64,000 bases of DNA from Hirundichthys speculiger (taxonomy: Eukaryota > Chordata > Actinopteri > Beloniformes > Exocoetidae). The DNA lies in the NCBI GenBank assembly GCA_018398805.1, contig JAGFBZ010000364.1, positions 869,001 through 933,000 of the forward strand. The letters run 5' to 3'. Below are positions 62,574-64,000 of the stretch, piece by piece (the stretch's first letter is position 1; the number at the start of each line of letters is the position of its first letter). Under the pieces are notes generated by a model. The model saw only the letters and a program-made list of their open reading frames with translations, was not told where the DNA came from and did not search any database. The position numbers and the translations under genes were made by a program.

Positions 62574-63361
62574 CAGGGTTCCCCAATCCCCGGTTCCCGG
62601 CCCGGTCATTTGGTACCGGGCCGCAGAGAAAAAGATAATTTACTTCCATTATTACCATTTGATTTATTATCCGAGTCTGAACAATGTTTTATTTACAAAA
62701 AAATGACCAGCTTCTCTCCTAGTGGTGAGTATTGGCAAGGACCTCGCAATACGATATGCATCGTGATACTTGGGTCACGGTACGATATTATCATGATATC
62801 GCGATTTATTGCAATGTTCTACCCAGTTAATATCAAAAATAAAAGTAGAGACAAAAAAATCAAGTTGCTGTAATTTGTTCATCAGATGATATTGATCATT
62901 CAGAGGACAAATTGAGTCAAAACTATTTGCTTCAAAACAACTTATATATTGTTTATTATTAGTGTTTTTGCACATTTAAGTGAATGAATGAATTTTCCTA
63001 AAAAAAATCGAATCGATATTAGGATCTGAAAAATCGATATTATATCGGGCGACAGAAAATTGCGATATATTGCCAAATCGATTTTACTTTCAGACCCGTG
63101 TCTGGGTCATGTGGCAAAATGAGTAAAGAACAAACATCTTCAGGAAGTGTCTTTCCGAAGAATGTTACAGATGTTCTGTCATTGATGCGATCTTACGAAG
63201 ACACTATTAATAAAGTTGCACGTGAAAATACACAGTGGAATTACATTTATTATAATATTTAGAAAATACCACCGTTTTTATGCCGGTCGTATCATTTTAT
63301 TTTGTTGCATTTATCGTCATTAAACCCTGGTCCATGGAGCAAAAAAGGTTGGAGACCACTG
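62574..63361. mobile_element. hAT-type element with CCCGG-rich end
   Basis: CAGGGTTCCCCAATCCCCGG at the left and AAGGTTGGAGACCACTG at the right (inverted). Flanks CTGTACAG / GTCTACAG (6 of 8). Contains the family G copy below. Confidence 0.8.
62720..63096. mobile_element. hAT-type element, family G copy 3
   Basis: TAGTGGTGAGTATTGGCAAG start and a body like 33461-33852, nested in the 62574-63361 element. The right end is degraded. Confidence 0.8.
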
Positions 63362-64000
63362 GTCTACAGCGTCCAACAAAGAATCAGTGACATGGCAACA
63401 AATCACAGCAAAATCAATCAGCGCTGCTCATGTTTTCCTCTGGATCAGTTTCAGAGCCCAAATTTATAGGCTGATATTAACAGCATGTATTAACTATTTA
63501 CTGATTTATCAGTGTCACATTTATAATGTCTGACAAGTTGAAAATTAAAAAATGAAAGATGAGATGAGATTAAAAAAAAACAAACATCTTTTACCGTTAG
63601 TGTTGCTGTTACACAGTTTTCCACTAGAGGGCAGTCTGTGAAACTGGACAAACTTTACACAAACAGAACTTTCATCTCAGTTGTTCAAAGACTTTTTTTT
63701 TGGTAAAAATAAAACAGGTTTCTTTTTAAACTAAATTATTATGTCTCTGTGACTCAAATAGAACAAATAACAAATGTAATAGAAATCTGTTTATGCCTCA
63801 TGTTCCTGAAAGAAGGCTGTAGATGTTGGTAGAAAAACATCTCATCAGGCTCCAGTCCAGTTTTTAAATTACTAACCGCTGCCCCACACATACTTGGTTT
63901 CCCGTCATTTCTTGAATCACGACTCAAAGGTGTTTCGTGAAGACCGGGGGGGGTAACCCGATGAAGCGAGTCCCATAGAGCCAAGCTTTTACTAGAAAGC
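63362..64000. other. window edge, probably map4k1 intron
   Basis: Short A/T-rich stretch. The 76-residue minus-strand ORF at 63754-63984 has no CNH or kinase features. No exon was assigned. Confidence 0.4.

Noticed and set aside
61498..62706. ORFs of 386, 346, 270, 261, 215 and 162 residues on both strands
   Set aside because: All are products of the 10-bp minisatellite, whose frames are all open. Coding cannot hold on both strands in five frames at once.

Overview
The window is teleost fish nuclear DNA. Genes are split by GT/AG introns, the three recognisable genes are vertebrate orthologues, and the rest is filled with fish-type hAT elements, MITEs, L2-like LINE fragments, one tRNA-derived SINE, microsatellites and minisatellites. 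All three genes lie on the minus strand, so transcription runs from high to low coordinates.

Layout. 1-7,640 is intergenic and repeat-rich. 7,640-36,496 holds a complete 14-exon HIF-alpha gene of the teleost hif1al/HIF-3alpha type. I assembled it exon by exon by splice phase, from a 35-bp first exon (36,462-36,496) to a 68-bp last exon (9,270-9,337). Its 17.5-kb intron 1 is a dense transposon landing zone. 36,500-42,866 is intergenic sequence plus the probable wdr20 3' UTR. 42,867-53,966 is a complete four-exon wdr20 gene; its last coding exon is only 48 bp (15 codons plus stop) and follows an intron carrying an 11-bp-unit minisatellite. 54-56.3 kb is intergenic. 56,321-59,659 holds the last five coding exons of map4k1 (C-terminal half of the CNH domain). 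The rest of that gene lies beyond the window, and its upstream intron carries a 10-bp-unit minisatellite.

The genes have unrelated jobs: oxygen sensing, a WD40 cofactor of USP12/USP46 deubiquitinases, and a haematopoietic Ste20-type kinase. Their linkage looks like inherited synteny, since human HIF3A and MAP4K1 are both on 19q13. It is not a functional cluster.

The strongest signals are: (1) a one-base frame disruption in hif exon 3, which is either a sequence error or a true loss-of-function allele; (2) at least a dozen hAT-type elements still flanked by recognisable 8-bp target-site duplications, including a four-level nest at 21.9-25.6 kb that can be unpicked base by base, several with decayed BED zinc-finger remnants; (3) two minisatellites with 10- and 11-bp units, one repeating the HRE/XRE core GCGTG dozens of times; (4) tandem repeats recruited as the pyrimidine tracts of splice acceptors. 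I found no new multi-gene system.
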